The notes beneath the pieces were generated by a model. That model saw only the letters and a program-made list of their open reading frames with translations, was not told where the DNA came from and did no database searches. Shown one piece after another: positions 48,737 through 58,579 of a DNA stretch of 64,000 nt; positions within the stretch are counted from its first letter, which is position 1, and every line of letters begins with the position of its first letter. The stretch comes from Henriciella sp. (lineage in GTDB: Bacteria; Pseudomonadota; Alphaproteobacteria; Caulobacterales; Hyphomonadaceae): assembly GCA_030066975.1 (NCBI GenBank), contig JASJAO010000005.1, positions 62,001 to 126,000 on the forward strand. The letters run 5' to 3'. Position numbers and translations under genes: made by a program.

Positions 48737-49347
48737 TCGGTTGCAGGTTCGCCGCTGGGCTTATGGCGAGACCTGCGGCGGCGTTTCAGCAGATTGATCC
48801 GGTCTTCCAGTTTCAGGAGTTCGGAATCCAGTGCCGCCATGGTGCGGGTCAGATCGGCGCTGGTTTCCTTGCGCCAGGCCCGCTCCGCTTGAGCAATCGT
48901 CCAGGCGACGCCGACAATCAGCGCCTGTCGCGCCGCCCCATCTGCCTTATCCAGGCCGGCACAGGTCAGCGCCCATTTGGCGGTGGCACCGCGCGCCTGA
49001 ACGCGAAGGGATAGACCCGAGAGGCTTCGGTCGCGCCAACGTAAAAATGACATCGCGCCATCGCGAACCTCTTCCATCGCCTCAAAGCGCATCATGATCA
49101 CATCAAACAACCGTGTGCGCGGGGTTTCCTCGGGCGAAATCGACCCCTCACTCATCGCCGCATCGAACTTGGCTTCGACCTCCGCTGACAGATCGGCTTT
49201 GTCGGCGACACCGTGAAAGTCTTTCAAAGTGAGACCGGCTTCTTCTGCGATGGCCGCGAGTGTGAGGTCCTGCCAGGCTTCAGTTTCGGCCAGTTTCAGG
49301 GCCGCGTTCAAACCGGCTTCGATGATATCGCTCTTACTGGATGTCAT
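48733..49347 (-). CDS. TetR/COQ9-like helical protein
   Basis: A 204-residue helical protein. The first 55 residues (LTLAAIAEEAGLTLKDFHGVADKADL) read like a TetR-type helix-turn-helix. The C-terminal half (RLFDVIMMRFEAMEEVRDG and LTRTMAALDSELLKLED) is close to alphaproteobacterial COQ9-like proteins involved in ubiquinone synthesis. A ubiquinone role would fit the respiratory theme but is not shown. The basic tail (LKRRRRSRHK) is unusual. It overlaps proC by four bases. Confidence 0.6.
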   Translation of the reverse strand: MTSSKSDIIEAGLNAALKLAETEAWQDLTLAAIAEEAGLTLKDFHGVADKADLSAEVEAKFDAAMSEGSISPEETPRTRLFDVIMMRFEAMEEVRDGAMSFLRWRDRSLSGLSLRVQARGATAKWALTCAGLDKADGAARQALIVGVAWTIAQAERAWRKETSADLTRTMAALDSELLKLEDRINLLKRRRRSRHKPSGEPATE

Positions 49348-50153
49348 TCCGTCTCCGATGCCAGTTCCCGGTCGCGATCAATCGCGGCACGTAAAGCCTC
49401 TACGAATACAGATGGCATCGCTTCTTCGTGCATCAAGACTTCAAGCGCGGCTTGGGTCACACCATTCGGCGAAGTGACATTCTTGCGCAAGATGGCCGCC
49501 GGTTCGGGAGACGACGCCATCAAGGCCCCGGCCCCTTCCACCGTTTTCCGCGCCAGTCGCATCGCCATATCCGGATCCAGTCCGTGTTTGGCCCCAGCAG
49601 CGGCCATCACCTCAGCGAGCAGAAAGCCATAAGCTGGCCCGCAGCCGGACACCGCTGTGGCGGCTGGCAGCAAGGCTTCCGAGATAGGCCCTTCAACCGA
49701 GCCAAGGGGTTCCAGCAATGTGCGCAGCCGGACTTCGAGGTCTGCCTCTGCATCACCCGGCAGGCAGAGAATGGTTACGCCGCGACCGATCAGTCCGGGT
49801 GTGTTCGGCATGGCCCGTGCGACATTTTGAGTGCCGAGCTTGTCTGACAAGGTCGCCATAGAAACCCCAGCCATGATCGACAGAACCCGCGTTTCGGGAC
49901 CAATATGAGAAGAGATTTCAGCCGCCAATTCTCCAAACATTTGCGGTTTGACAGCAACGACCAGAATGTCGGCCGGGTTCGCTTCGCAGTTTAACCGAAC
50001 CTGACCCGTTGCCTCCCAGGCCGACACTTCGGTAGATGGTCGAGGTTCAACAATATCGACCTGCCCGGCAAAGCCAGCCTTCAACCAGCCCCCGGCCAGC
50101 GCAGATCCCATGCGGCCAGCGCCGATCAGTGTAATGCGTGTCGTTGTGTCCAT
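49344..50153 (-). CDS. proC: Pyrroline-5-carboxylate reductase
   Basis: Reduces pyrroline-5-carboxylate to proline with NAD(P)H. The 269-residue enzyme starts ITLIGAGRMGSALAGGWL (Rossmann GAGxMG), then VAVKPQ, RAMPNTPGLIGRGVT and the signature GCGPAYGFLLAEVMAAAGAKHGL. ATG 50153 (MDTTTRITLIG) was chosen since the open frame beyond it to 50213 is non-homologous. It overlaps the TetR/COQ9-like gene by four bases, so the two are probably co-transcribed. Confidence 0.95.
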   Translation of the reverse strand: MDTTTRITLIGAGRMGSALAGGWLKAGFAGQVDIVEPRPSTEVSAWEATGQVRLNCEANPADILVVAVKPQMFGELAAEISSHIGPETRVLSIMAGVSMATLSDKLGTQNVARAMPNTPGLIGRGVTILCLPGDAEADLEVRLRTLLEPLGSVEGPISEALLPAATAVSGCGPAYGFLLAEVMAAAGAKHGLDPDMAMRLARKTVEGAGALMASSPEPAAILRKNVTSPNGVTQAALEVLMHEEAMPSVFVEALRAAIDRDRELASETE

Positions 50154-50259
50154 TATCAAATCATGCACCAATCGGGAAAGCGGGCCAAGCGAGAATACTC
50201 CAACAAAAATCATGACGCCTGCGTCATTTTCTGATACGAAGTGGTGTCAGGAGGCCTTC

Positions 50260-51477
50260 ATGACATTGGACACACTGAAATCAATCGACGACGCCCCTCT
50301 GGCACCAGACGAACTCGAACCGGGGCAGAACGTGTATGATCTGTACCGCGAGATGCGCGAACAATCGCCGCTCGTGCGCACCAATATCGGCGTCACGCTG
50401 GCCTTGCGAAATCGACATGTGGACCTGCTGACCAATGGCACCACGCGTCAGATCGAGCTTGAGACAAAGATGATGCAGGGCATTTTCGACGGCCCGATCT
50501 ATGAGTTCACGCGGCTGGCCATGCTGTTTGCCAATGATGAGGTCCATATCCGCCGCAGGATGCCAGTGGCGCGAACGTTTGCCTTCAAGTTGATGGATGC
50601 CATGCGCCCGCGTATTCGAGATCTCGCCGAAGAGATGATCACGGAGCGTCTGGGCGAGGGCCCGATCGACTTTGTCGGAGAGATTGCGAGCCAACTGCCC
50701 GCCCGCATCATCGCCGACATCCTGGGCATCCCGAATGAGGACATTCCCGTCTTTCTACAGTGGATTCAAGACACAGCCGCCGCGATTGGCATGATCGAAA
50801 TGTCCGAGCGCGAGAAGATCGAAACCAGTCTCACCGAATTCATGGCCTATGTCACCGAGCTCTTGGCAACGCGTCGGCAGAACCCGGTCGATGATTTTCT
50901 GTCAGATTATGTGAAAGCGACGGCAGAGGCCGGAAATCTCGAAGAGGGCGAAATCCGCACGCAGATCCTGGGGCTCATTCTCGCGGGGTCCGACACGACC
51001 CGAGGTTCGATGTGTATGACCCTGTCAGAGATGCTGCAGCGCCCGGACCAATGGGCTGACTTTGTCGCCGATACTGAAGGCCTGAAGCGGGCCGTGGTCG
51101 AAGAAGGATTGCGCTTTCAACCGGTCATCGCCGGTATTCCGCGCGTGGCGCTGAAAGACCTGGATGTTGACGGCTATCGCATTCCCGAAGGCGCGGTGAT
51201 CGCGGTCTCCATCATGTCGGCGCTGCGCGACCCTGATGTATTTTCTGATCCTGACACGTTCAACATTCACCGCACCGATCAGCAGCGCTGGCATTTTGTC
51301 TTTGGCGCGGGCGCTCATCGCTGTGTCGGCGAAGCGCTTGCCCGGGCTGAGATGGAAGAAACGCTTGGCGCAATTGCGCGCCTTGCCCCAAAAACGAAAT
51401 TGATCGGGCCACCACCGGAGCTTGCGCCGGGCGCCATTCGTCAGGTGGGACCAATGCAGGTCGTGTTTGAAGCCTAG
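50260..51477 (+). CDS. Cytochrome P450
   Basis: A 405-residue soluble bacterial P450 monooxygenase. The I-helix LILAGSDTTRGSM, K-helix ExxR (in EEGLRF) and haem-binding FGAGAHRCVGEAL with axial C355 are present. ATG 50260 is set by a CAGGAGG site; an earlier in-frame start exists at 50110. Bacterial P450s of this size hydroxylate small lipophilic substrates; none can be named here and no ferredoxin gene is adjacent. It is divergent from proC and convergent with the YbjN gene by overlapping stops. Confidence 0.93.
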   Translation: MTLDTLKSIDDAPLAPDELEPGQNVYDLYREMREQSPLVRTNIGVTLALRNRHVDLLTNGTTRQIELETKMMQGIFDGPIYEFTRLAMLFANDEVHIRRRMPVARTFAFKLMDAMRPRIRDLAEEMITERLGEGPIDFVGEIASQLPARIIADILGIPNEDIPVFLQWIQDTAAAIGMIEMSEREKIETSLTEFMAYVTELLATRRQNPVDDFLSDYVKATAEAGNLEEGEIRTQILGLILAGSDTTRGSMCMTLSEMLQRPDQWADFVADTEGLKRAVVEEGLRFQPVIAGIPRVALKDLDVDGYRIPEGAVIAVSIMSALRDPDVFSDPDTFNIHRTDQQRWHFVFGAGAHRCVGEALARAEMEETLGAIARLAPKTKLIGPPPELAPGAIRQVGPMQVVFEA

Positions 51478-51980
51478 GCCTCGCCCGTTGTCTCGAACAG
51501 GGCCGCTTCCATCGCCTCGCGCGGCGTTTTGCCCGCCCAGATGACGAAGTTGAACGCGGGCACGAACATGTTCACCGCGTCCAGTCCGGCCGCCAGGATG
51601 GCCCGCACTTCACCCGCCTCAGGTTCGACCCGATCCAGCAGTGGCAAAGCGTGACGATAAAGGATGACGCCTTCGTCGATCCAGTAATCAAAATGGCCAA
51701 GCCACAGGCGCTCATTCGCCATCATGACGAGTTGAGAAATCTGGGCCTGACGCTCTGATTTCGGCTTGATATCGAGCGTGATTGAAAAGTGCAGAGCTGG
51801 CGGTTCCCGGCGCGAGGCGAACATGCCGCCCATATCGCCCCAGCGGGTCTGGGCGATGCACTGCAAGGAATGGTCTTCCTCGTCGCGCTGATACTCCCAG
51901 CCGGCAATATCCAGGCAATTCTCGACCAGCTCCATCGGGTCAATATCTTGAATTTCTGGTGTTTCTACGGTCAGGCTCAT
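51474..51980 (-). CDS. YbjN-domain protein
   Basis: A 168-residue protein of the YbjN family (MELVENCLDIAGWEYQRDEEDHSLQCIAQTRWGDM). YbjN domains are structurally related to secretion chaperones and are found in stress-regulation contexts; function is unclear. ATG 51980 is the likely start because GGAGGGGG lies six bases upstream; an in-frame extension begins at 52001. The stop is shared with the P450 3' end. Confidence 0.75.
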   Translation of the reverse strand: MSLTVETPEIQDIDPMELVENCLDIAGWEYQRDEEDHSLQCIAQTRWGDMGGMFASRREPPALHFSITLDIKPKSERQAQISQLVMMANERLWLGHFDYWIDEGVILYRHALPLLDRVEPEAGEVRAILAAGLDAVNMFVPAFNFVIWAGKTPREAMEAALFETTGEA

Positions 51981-52115
51981 GTCGATCCCCCTCCGAATCA
52001 CTGCGGCGTTCTATCCACTCTGCCGAGGCTAGCATCTGCCCCTTTAGCCGCAAGTGCAGAGCTTGAATAGTTGCGAAAATCATGTGGACGGGCGTTAACT
52101 GAACAAAATCTGGGG

Positions 52116-53270
52116 TCAGTCTGGTCGGTTAACCACGCCGCCCGTTTGTGGACGGGAGACGCCCGTTGTGGTTGGCCATCCGATCGGCAGGCCTCGCAGT
52201 GTGCGTACCGCGAGCAGCGCAAACGCCTCCGCCTCGATCGAGTCGCCACGCCAGCCGGCCTGTTCGGCGCTCAGCAATGGACACGGCAGCGCCTCGGCCA
52301 GCATTCTCATCAGCGTGGGATTGTGCCGTCCGCCGCCGGTCGCGACCACGCGCTTGGGCGGCTCCGGCAATTGACCAACCCCAGCGGCCACCGCACGCGC
52401 ACTGAACGCGGTCAGCGTGGCGGCGCCATCTTCGAGTGACAGTCCGCGCGCCATGCTGGCATTGAAGTCATATCGGTCGAGGGATTTGGGTGGCGGCTCG
52501 CTGAACCAGGGGTGATCGAACAAGCTGGCAAGCAAACCCTCATGCACGTGGCCAGCCGCAGCCAACTGTCCACCGACATCAAGGGTGCCGCGCTCATGCC
52601 CTTCAATCCATTCATCGATGGGTCCGTTGGCCGGGCCGGTGTCAAAAGCGATCAGGGACCCGTCTGACAGGCGCGCTGTAATGTTCGCCACGCCCCCGAG
52701 ATTGAGCACCGCCGCCGGACCATCTCCCAAGCGATCCATCAAGGCCGCATGATAGGCCGGGGCGAGCGGCGCGCCCTCCCCGCCTGCGGCAACATCGGCG
52801 CTGCGAAAGTCATGCACAACAGGCAGGCCGATCCGGGCGGTCAAAGCGGGCGCATCCATCAGTTGCAGCGTCGCACCGATCGAGCTGGCCGTCGGGCGGC
52901 GGTGGAGTACGGTCTGTCCATGCACGCCGATAAGCTGCGGAAACCCCGGATGATCGGTTTCAGTAGAGAGACCTGCAGCGTCCAGCAGCTTCAGCCAGGT
53001 CTTGGCATGGGTTTCGACAACCGTGCCTCTGGCAGCTACAAACGCGGCCTCCGGCTGTGGCCCAGCCCAGTTCCAGTCGCGCGCCGCCTGGGTCGCGTAT
53101 TGCAGGACTTGCCGCTCCTCGATCGTGTATTTTCGTTCAACCGCCGCGCCAAACTCAAAGACCTGGACCCCGTCCGTTCGGATCAAAGCCGCATCGACCG
53201 CATCCAGCGACGTGCCCGACATGAAACCGGCCACCCAGATCGGCTCAAAATCTGTTCGTTGACTGTTCAA
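52116..53270 (-). CDS. anmK: Anhydro-N-acetylmuramic acid kinase
   Basis: Phosphorylates 1,6-anhydro-MurNAc while opening the ring, in peptidoglycan recycling. The 384-residue ASKHA-fold protein begins WVAGFMSGTSLDAVDAAL and contains VHGQTVLHRRP, VLNLGGVANITA, FDTGPANGPID and VVATGGGRHNPTLMRML. The start is TTG 53270; it lacks a nearby ATG before the GTSLDA motif. It is divergent from tyrS, the arrangement common in proteobacteria. Confidence 0.94.
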   Translation of the reverse strand: MNSQRTDFEPIWVAGFMSGTSLDAVDAALIRTDGVQVFEFGAAVERKYTIEERQVLQYATQAARDWNWAGPQPEAAFVAARGTVVETHAKTWLKLLDAAGLSTETDHPGFPQLIGVHGQTVLHRRPTASSIGATLQLMDAPALTARIGLPVVHDFRSADVAAGGEGAPLAPAYHAALMDRLGDGPAAVLNLGGVANITARLSDGSLIAFDTGPANGPIDEWIEGHERGTLDVGGQLAAAGHVHEGLLASLFDHPWFSEPPPKSLDRYDFNASMARGLSLEDGAATLTAFSARAVAAGVGQLPEPPKRVVATGGGRHNPTLMRMLAEALPCPLLSAEQAGWRGDSIEAEAFALLAVRTLRGLPIGWPTTTGVSRPQTGGVVNRPD

Positions 53271-53321
53271 ACCCTGCCAATCCCATGCTAACCGCGCTGC
53301 TTCGAAAGAAAGACGAAGCAG

Positions 53322-54575
53322 ATGAGCACTTTTAAATCCCGATTCCTTACCACGCTACAGGAGCGCGGCTACATCAAGCAACAGACCCATACGGCTGAGC
53401 TTGACGCCTATTGCGCCTCAGGTGTGCCAGTGGCGTATATCGGGATTGATGCAACCGCCGACAGCGCGCATGTCGGTCATCTGGTCGGCATCATGATGCT
53501 CCGGCGTCTGCAACAGGCCGGGGGTAAACCGATCGTCCTGATTGGTGGTGGCACGACCAAAGTTGGCGATCCGACGGACAAGGAGAAGACCCGACCGATC
53601 CTGACTGAGGAGCAAATCGCCGCGAACGCGGACGGCATCAAGAAGGCCTATAGCAACTATCTGACTTTTGGCGACGGGCCGACCGACGCCATCATGGTCA
53701 ACAATGCCGACTGGCTCGACCAACTAGGTTATATCGAATTCCTGCGCGATATCGGGAAGTACTTTTCCATTAACACGATGGTCAAACAGGAAACAGTGGC
53801 CCGGCGCCTTGCCAATGAGCAGCCCTACACATTCCTGGAGTTCAATTATCTCTTGCTGCAGTCCTATGACTTTCTGGAGCTGTTCCGCCGCCATGGCTGC
53901 CGGTTGCAGATGGGCGGCTCTGACCAGTGGGGGAATATCCTTGGCGGCGTCGACCTGATCCACAAGGCGGATGGCGGACAGGGGTTTGGGTTAACCAGCC
54001 CGCTGCTGACAACAGCGTCTGGCGCGAAGATGGGCAAGACGGTCGACGGCGCGGTTTGGCTGAACGCAGACCGGCGCAGCCCTTACGATTACTGGCAGTT
54101 CTGGCGCAACACCGAAGACGCCGATGTTGGCCGCTTCCTGAAACTGTTCACGGATTTGCCTCTGGATGAAATTGCGCGTCTGGAAGCGCTGGAAGGCGCC
54201 GAGATCAATTCGGCCAAGGTCGCCCTTGCCAATGCCGCAACGGCGATGCTGCACGGTGAGACGGCGGCGAAAGAGGCTGAACGCGCGGCACAGACAGCAT
54301 TTCAAGGCGGCGGCGTGTCTGCTGACTTGCCGACTTTTGAAATTGTGCGCGCAGAACACGCAGACGGCCCGACCACAACGGCGCTGTTGCGAGCCGCTGA
54401 CCTGGTAAAGTCAAACGGCGAAGCCCGGCGCAAACTTGGCGAAGGTGCGGTGCGCGTGAATGATGAGAAAATCGCCGAAGACCAGACGCACGACTGGGAC
54501 GCTCTTCTCGCCGAAGTTGATGCGTTCAAAGTCCAGGTTGGAAAGAAGCGGATCGCGCTCGTGAAACCGGTCTAG
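53322..54575 (+). CDS. tyrS: Tyrosyl-tRNA synthetase
   Basis: Charges tRNA-Tyr. The 417-residue class Ic enzyme has the HxGH motif H50-VG-H53 (DSAHVGHLVG), the KMSKS-type loop K236-M-G-K-T and a C-terminal S4-like RNA-binding domain (LVKSNGEARRKLGEGAVRVND, about 365-385). The start is ATG 53322. Divergent to anmK across 51 bp. Confidence 0.97.
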   Translation: MSTFKSRFLTTLQERGYIKQQTHTAELDAYCASGVPVAYIGIDATADSAHVGHLVGIMMLRRLQQAGGKPIVLIGGGTTKVGDPTDKEKTRPILTEEQIAANADGIKKAYSNYLTFGDGPTDAIMVNNADWLDQLGYIEFLRDIGKYFSINTMVKQETVARRLANEQPYTFLEFNYLLLQSYDFLELFRRHGCRLQMGGSDQWGNILGGVDLIHKADGGQGFGLTSPLLTTASGAKMGKTVDGAVWLNADRRSPYDYWQFWRNTEDADVGRFLKLFTDLPLDEIARLEALEGAEINSAKVALANAATAMLHGETAAKEAERAAQTAFQGGGVSADLPTFEIVRAEHADGPTTTALLRAADLVKSNGEARRKLGEGAVRVNDEKIAEDQTHDWDALLAEVDAFKVQVGKKRIALVKPV

Positions 54576-54699
54576 CATCCGTTATGACCGTTGCGTGAGA
54601 CTTGCTCTCTAAGAGAAAGAAGCAGATCAGCGAAGACGCATAAATTCAACTTAGAGTTTATTTACTCGTGTGCGCCATTGTCGGCCTCAGGAGTACTCC

Positions 54700-55038
54700 A
54701 TGTTCAAACGCACAGGCCCGCGATCGAAAAAAGTTGACCTCTCCCGGATGACACAGCCGTCGGCTATGTTGCCTCCCAAACCGCTGCCAAGACTTCAGAA
54801 AGTGCGACAAGACACGCGCAAGCCCGTCTGGTCTGAGTGCACCATCATTCTTCCCTCTGGCGACAAGCGGATCGGTATCTTACTCGACGTTTCGGATTCT
54901 GGGGCGCGGGTCAGATTTCGAACCCGAGGCAACCTGCCACGCGGTGTGCGCCTGGTCGTTCCGCGCCTCAATCTGAAACGGGCCGCCACCGTGGTCTGGC
55001 AGGACACGTTTACGGCGGGCCTGCACTTTCTGAACTGA
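54700..55038 (+). CDS. PilZ-domain protein
   Basis: A 112-residue protein. The C-terminal 75 residues look like PilZ: RQDTRKPVWSECTIILPSGDKRIGILLDVSDSGARVRFRTR. The R-x-x-R of the N-terminal switch is weak (RQDTRKP), so c-di-GMP binding is likely but not certain. The DVSDSGARV segment resembles the DxSxxG motif of PilZ receptors. The basic N-terminus (TGPRSKKVDLSRM) is unique. ATG 54700 has CAGGAG six bases upstream. A PAS-GGDEF cyclase is encoded elsewhere in the window. Confidence 0.8.
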   Translation: MFKRTGPRSKKVDLSRMTQPSAMLPPKPLPRLQKVRQDTRKPVWSECTIILPSGDKRIGILLDVSDSGARVRFRTRGNLPRGVRLVVPRLNLKRAATVVWQDTFTAGLHFLN

Positions 55039-55070
55039 TCTCAGTTCCATACTGTGATGGTTCAGATGTC

Positions 55071-58000
55071 CTACCCTGCGCCCGGCGCGGGCTCGATATA
55101 CTCTTCCTCGCCGAAGTCGGGGAGTTTGGGTTGTGGCGGTTTGAGATTGGGGTCGACATCCAGCGAGTCTGGAATGGAGGTGTCGGCCGGGTTCTCAAAG
55201 ATCCGGCGCAGGATGCCAGGCGTCACCGCCGAGAGCGGATTCACAGCCACTTGGGCACGCTCCAGCGAACCGTTTACGGCGTAATTGATGGAGAAGATGC
55301 CTTCGCCTTGTCGGCCGACCACCAGGTCACCGATGATCGGCACGCCGCCGAGTACGGAATTGACGCCAAAGCTCGGCACCAGAACGCCATTCAAATCGAT
55401 CCCGCTGCCATCGGTCGCGACCCAGCCATTTGCCGTCAGGCCAAGCGCCGGGCCACTCGCGCGCCCGCCATCGATGACATATCGCCCACCGCCGATGGAG
55501 ATGGGAGCGACCACATTGCTGAACAGCACACCGTCCCCGGAAAGCGTATCGGCCAATCCCCGCAAAGAGGCGAGCGACAGGATCTGTGTAAATACGGGCG
55601 CGTTGATGAGTTGAACGTCGCTGACATTGGCCAGCAGCCGGGTCGGATCGCCGCCAGTGCCCACGGTGCCCTCCAATTGCAACCGCCCGCCACGGATAAA
55701 CTCGATCCCGAGCACCGCTTCGGCGAGGAAGCCGGCATCGTCGGCGGTCACGTTGAGCCGCGGCGCACCGCCATCATCGCTGACAAGATAGTTTGCAGCC
55801 AGCTTGGCCCCGCCCGATATCTCACCATTGGCGCTCACGCCGCGAATGCCAGACTCATCGCTCTCTACCGTGACGCTGGCATCGGAGAGATCCAACCCGC
55901 GACGCAGCCGCAATCGATCAACATTGGCAGACATGTTGAGATTGATCCCGATATCACCGCCAGACCCGCCTAATCCGCCAATATCACTCAGGACGGAGCT
56001 GACATCGAGAAACGCCCCGGTCAGTTCGACATCCAGGCCTGTACGTCCGATACGCTCAATACGGCCCGCCACCTCTGCCGTACCGTCAATGAACAGTCGC
56101 CGAAGCGTCAGGGCCTGAAAGCGACCCACCGTGTCGAGCAGAAGGTCACCATCAAGTGCCGCAGTATCGCTTTCAACCCTTAAGGTTGACGCCTGCGCGG
56201 TGTCACCGCCTGTGTAAATCAAGGTCGCGCGCGCTGCGTCTCCCGCAGGTTTGACCCAGCCGATCTCGGAAACGTCGATGCGGGCTTCGCGCAGATCAAA
56301 GCCAAGCGTTGCGACATCCAGAGATCCGTTATCAACTTTCCCCTGAAGCTCAACCGGGATCTCGCCGCTGAGATAGGCCCGACCGGTCACGCCAAGCGAG
56401 TTCAGGATGTCCGGCGTCAATATACCTGAGGCGGAGATATCCGAAGGCAGGCCGTCATTGGTCAGTCCGTCTCGCCAGGTGAATTGCGCCGGCGCCGGAC
56501 CGACATCGCCGAAACCGGTCAGGATAAGGCGATCCTGGGTCAGATCGACCTGAACCGTGCCGTCTGCCAGATCCATCCCCCAGGCGACATCCTTCAGTCC
56601 GGCGTCCACAATTGTCCCGTTGACGCGCAGGAAGATGTCCTCAAAGGGCACATCGCTCAGCGCGGGGCGCCTCATGTAAAACTCGCTGGTGGCCTGCCCC
56701 GATACTCGTTCCGGGTCAAAGCCGGTGCGTTCCTGCAGCTGCAGGCGTGACTCGGAGAGGTGACGCAGGATCGAAACGGCCGGTCCCTGACCTTCTGCCT
56801 GAACGATCAAGTCCTGGCCGCGGGGCATGAAGGCGGCAAAATCCACGCTACCTTGTGTGATCTCCCAGTCATCATAGGTCGCCGAAACGACAGAGACCGA
56901 GAACGAGTTGCCGCCGAGTTTGGCCGTCCCAACCGCATTCTCAACCGGCGGCAAGTCTCTCAGAAAATAGACGTGTCCGTTCTGAAACCCGAATTCAACA
57001 TTCAGGTCTTCGTCGCGCAGATAACCTTCGGCGAGACTGTCGGGCTTCAGGCTGACGGTGGATCGCAACTCATTGACGAGACCGTCTTCCAGTCGATTGA
57101 CCACGAACCGTCGCGCCCCGGCACCAAGTCGCTCCGGCCAATAGTTCAGCACCAAGTCTTTGCTGAGATCGCCTTCAATTTCTGCTGCCATATCCATTGT
57201 GAAGGGCAGCTCGCCGGTCTCATGTGGCACGCGTACATCGACCTCGCCGGACGCGCGCAAGGTCACCCCGCGCGTCATCGGCACGGTCAGGCGGCGAATG
57301 ACGGCAATTGAAAAATCGTCAGAAAGATCGGCTGACAGATCAACATTCCGAAACGCCCACCGAGTGGGAAATGTCGGCGTGACATCGAGATCGAACCGCG
57401 AAAAATCGGCATCAATGCGCCGTAGAGCATTCTGGGCGAGTACGTTTGACAGGCGCCCGGTCATTTCAATGTCGGCCCGCGTTGTGGTGAGTGAGAGCGC
57501 ATTGATGTTCACCGCATCGTCAGCGATGATGTAACCGAGTTCGAAATCGATATCCTGAAGGACCTCTTCCTGAACCGGCAGAATAAGCGCCCCTTCTTGC
57601 TGGTCAAAGGTGAGATCGACTTCAATCAGTCCTGCCTCGCGTTCAACCACAGCCCCAAAGCTGATGTCCGCTGTCAGTCCACCGGTCTCGAAGCCCGGCA
57701 AACGGAACCGGCGAGCGAGATCCGCCAGAGGCCAGTTCAATACTGAAATCTCCGCCTCCAGTCCGCCATATCCCTCACTGGTAGCCAGTGTGGCTGCAAA
57801 TTCACCCGGCAGGCCAATGCCCTCGCCACGTCCCGACAGCTCCAGGGCAACATCCTGTTCCAGCCGCTGCATGTTCCCGTCTGCGGCGTCGACGCGACCA
57901 ACTTCGACATCGTCCATATCCAGGAAACGCAAGGTCATGCCGGTAAATGTGAGCGACTCAAAAGTCTGGGTTCCGTGGGCGTCGCGCAAGCCTCCGAGCA

Positions 58001-58499
58001 CGGCCCCGAGCACACTGTTGGTACGCGCTAACCATTCCTCAGGGGTCTGGGGAAGCTGCTCTTCCGGGATCGGCGGCAAGGGTTGGCCACCAACCGACCA
58101 GACGTTCGGAGCGGTGTTCTTGATGTCGAGCGTGCCGTCTGACATGTCGACTTTCAAAAGTACAATGTCGCCGAGCAGGATCGCGCCAGCGTCCAATGTG
58201 ATATTCGCCCTTTTGGCGCGCACGGCGACATTGCCATCCGCGTCATCCATTGAAACATTGCGGGCGACAAGAAAGATGCGCCGCTCGGACGGCGACCATT
58301 GCAGCGTGAGTTTTTCGACATCGACATCTCGCCCGCCACGGGCTTGTGTCAGCGCGGCTTCGACATCGTCGCGAAACATACCAAGTTCAAACGGACCACT
58401 GGCCAATCGAATGGCCACAATCGCGACGGCAGCCATCAGCAGGAGCGAGACAACGCCAAATATCTCGAAAATAATTACTTTGGTGGTCTGGCGAACCAA
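55071..58499 (-). CDS. Large AsmA/DUF3971 (YhdP-like) envelope protein
   Basis: A 1142-residue protein with one N-terminal transmembrane helix (about 10-33) and a long beta-rich periplasmic region. The C-terminal third matches AsmA-like and DUF3971-type segments of the AsmA/TamB/YhdP group (for example GVLVPSFGVNSVLGGVPIIGDL and GIFSINYAVNGSLERAQVAVNPLSAVTPGILRRIF). Members are large envelope proteins that carry phospholipids between membranes. The start is TTG 58499 with GGAG eight bases upstream; no ATG is available before the transmembrane helix. It is divergent from the peroxiredoxin gene. Confidence 0.85.
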   Translation of the reverse strand: MVRQTTKVIIFEIFGVVSLLLMAAVAIVAIRLASGPFELGMFRDDVEAALTQARGGRDVDVEKLTLQWSPSERRIFLVARNVSMDDADGNVAVRAKRANITLDAGAILLGDIVLLKVDMSDGTLDIKNTAPNVWSVGGQPLPPIPEEQLPQTPEEWLARTNSVLGAVLGGLRDAHGTQTFESLTFTGMTLRFLDMDDVEVGRVDAADGNMQRLEQDVALELSGRGEGIGLPGEFAATLATSEGYGGLEAEISVLNWPLADLARRFRLPGFETGGLTADISFGAVVEREAGLIEVDLTFDQQEGALILPVQEEVLQDIDFELGYIIADDAVNINALSLTTTRADIEMTGRLSNVLAQNALRRIDADFSRFDLDVTPTFPTRWAFRNVDLSADLSDDFSIAVIRRLTVPMTRGVTLRASGEVDVRVPHETGELPFTMDMAAEIEGDLSKDLVLNYWPERLGAGARRFVVNRLEDGLVNELRSTVSLKPDSLAEGYLRDEDLNVEFGFQNGHVYFLRDLPPVENAVGTAKLGGNSFSVSVVSATYDDWEITQGSVDFAAFMPRGQDLIVQAEGQGPAVSILRHLSESRLQLQERTGFDPERVSGQATSEFYMRRPALSDVPFEDIFLRVNGTIVDAGLKDVAWGMDLADGTVQVDLTQDRLILTGFGDVGPAPAQFTWRDGLTNDGLPSDISASGILTPDILNSLGVTGRAYLSGEIPVELQGKVDNGSLDVATLGFDLREARIDVSEIGWVKPAGDAARATLIYTGGDTAQASTLRVESDTAALDGDLLLDTVGRFQALTLRRLFIDGTAEVAGRIERIGRTGLDVELTGAFLDVSSVLSDIGGLGGSGGDIGINLNMSANVDRLRLRRGLDLSDASVTVESDESGIRGVSANGEISGGAKLAANYLVSDDGGAPRLNVTADDAGFLAEAVLGIEFIRGGRLQLEGTVGTGGDPTRLLANVSDVQLINAPVFTQILSLASLRGLADTLSGDGVLFSNVVAPISIGGGRYVIDGGRASGPALGLTANGWVATDGSGIDLNGVLVPSFGVNSVLGGVPIIGDLVVGRQGEGIFSINYAVNGSLERAQVAVNPLSAVTPGILRRIFENPADTSIPDSLDVDPNLKPPQPKLPDFGEEEYIEPAPGAG

Positions 58500-58579
58500 A
58501 TCAAATGCTCCATGTACCGTTCAACGCCCCAATGCGGCAGATCAACCGGGCACTGCCCGCCAGACCATAGGACCATGCC

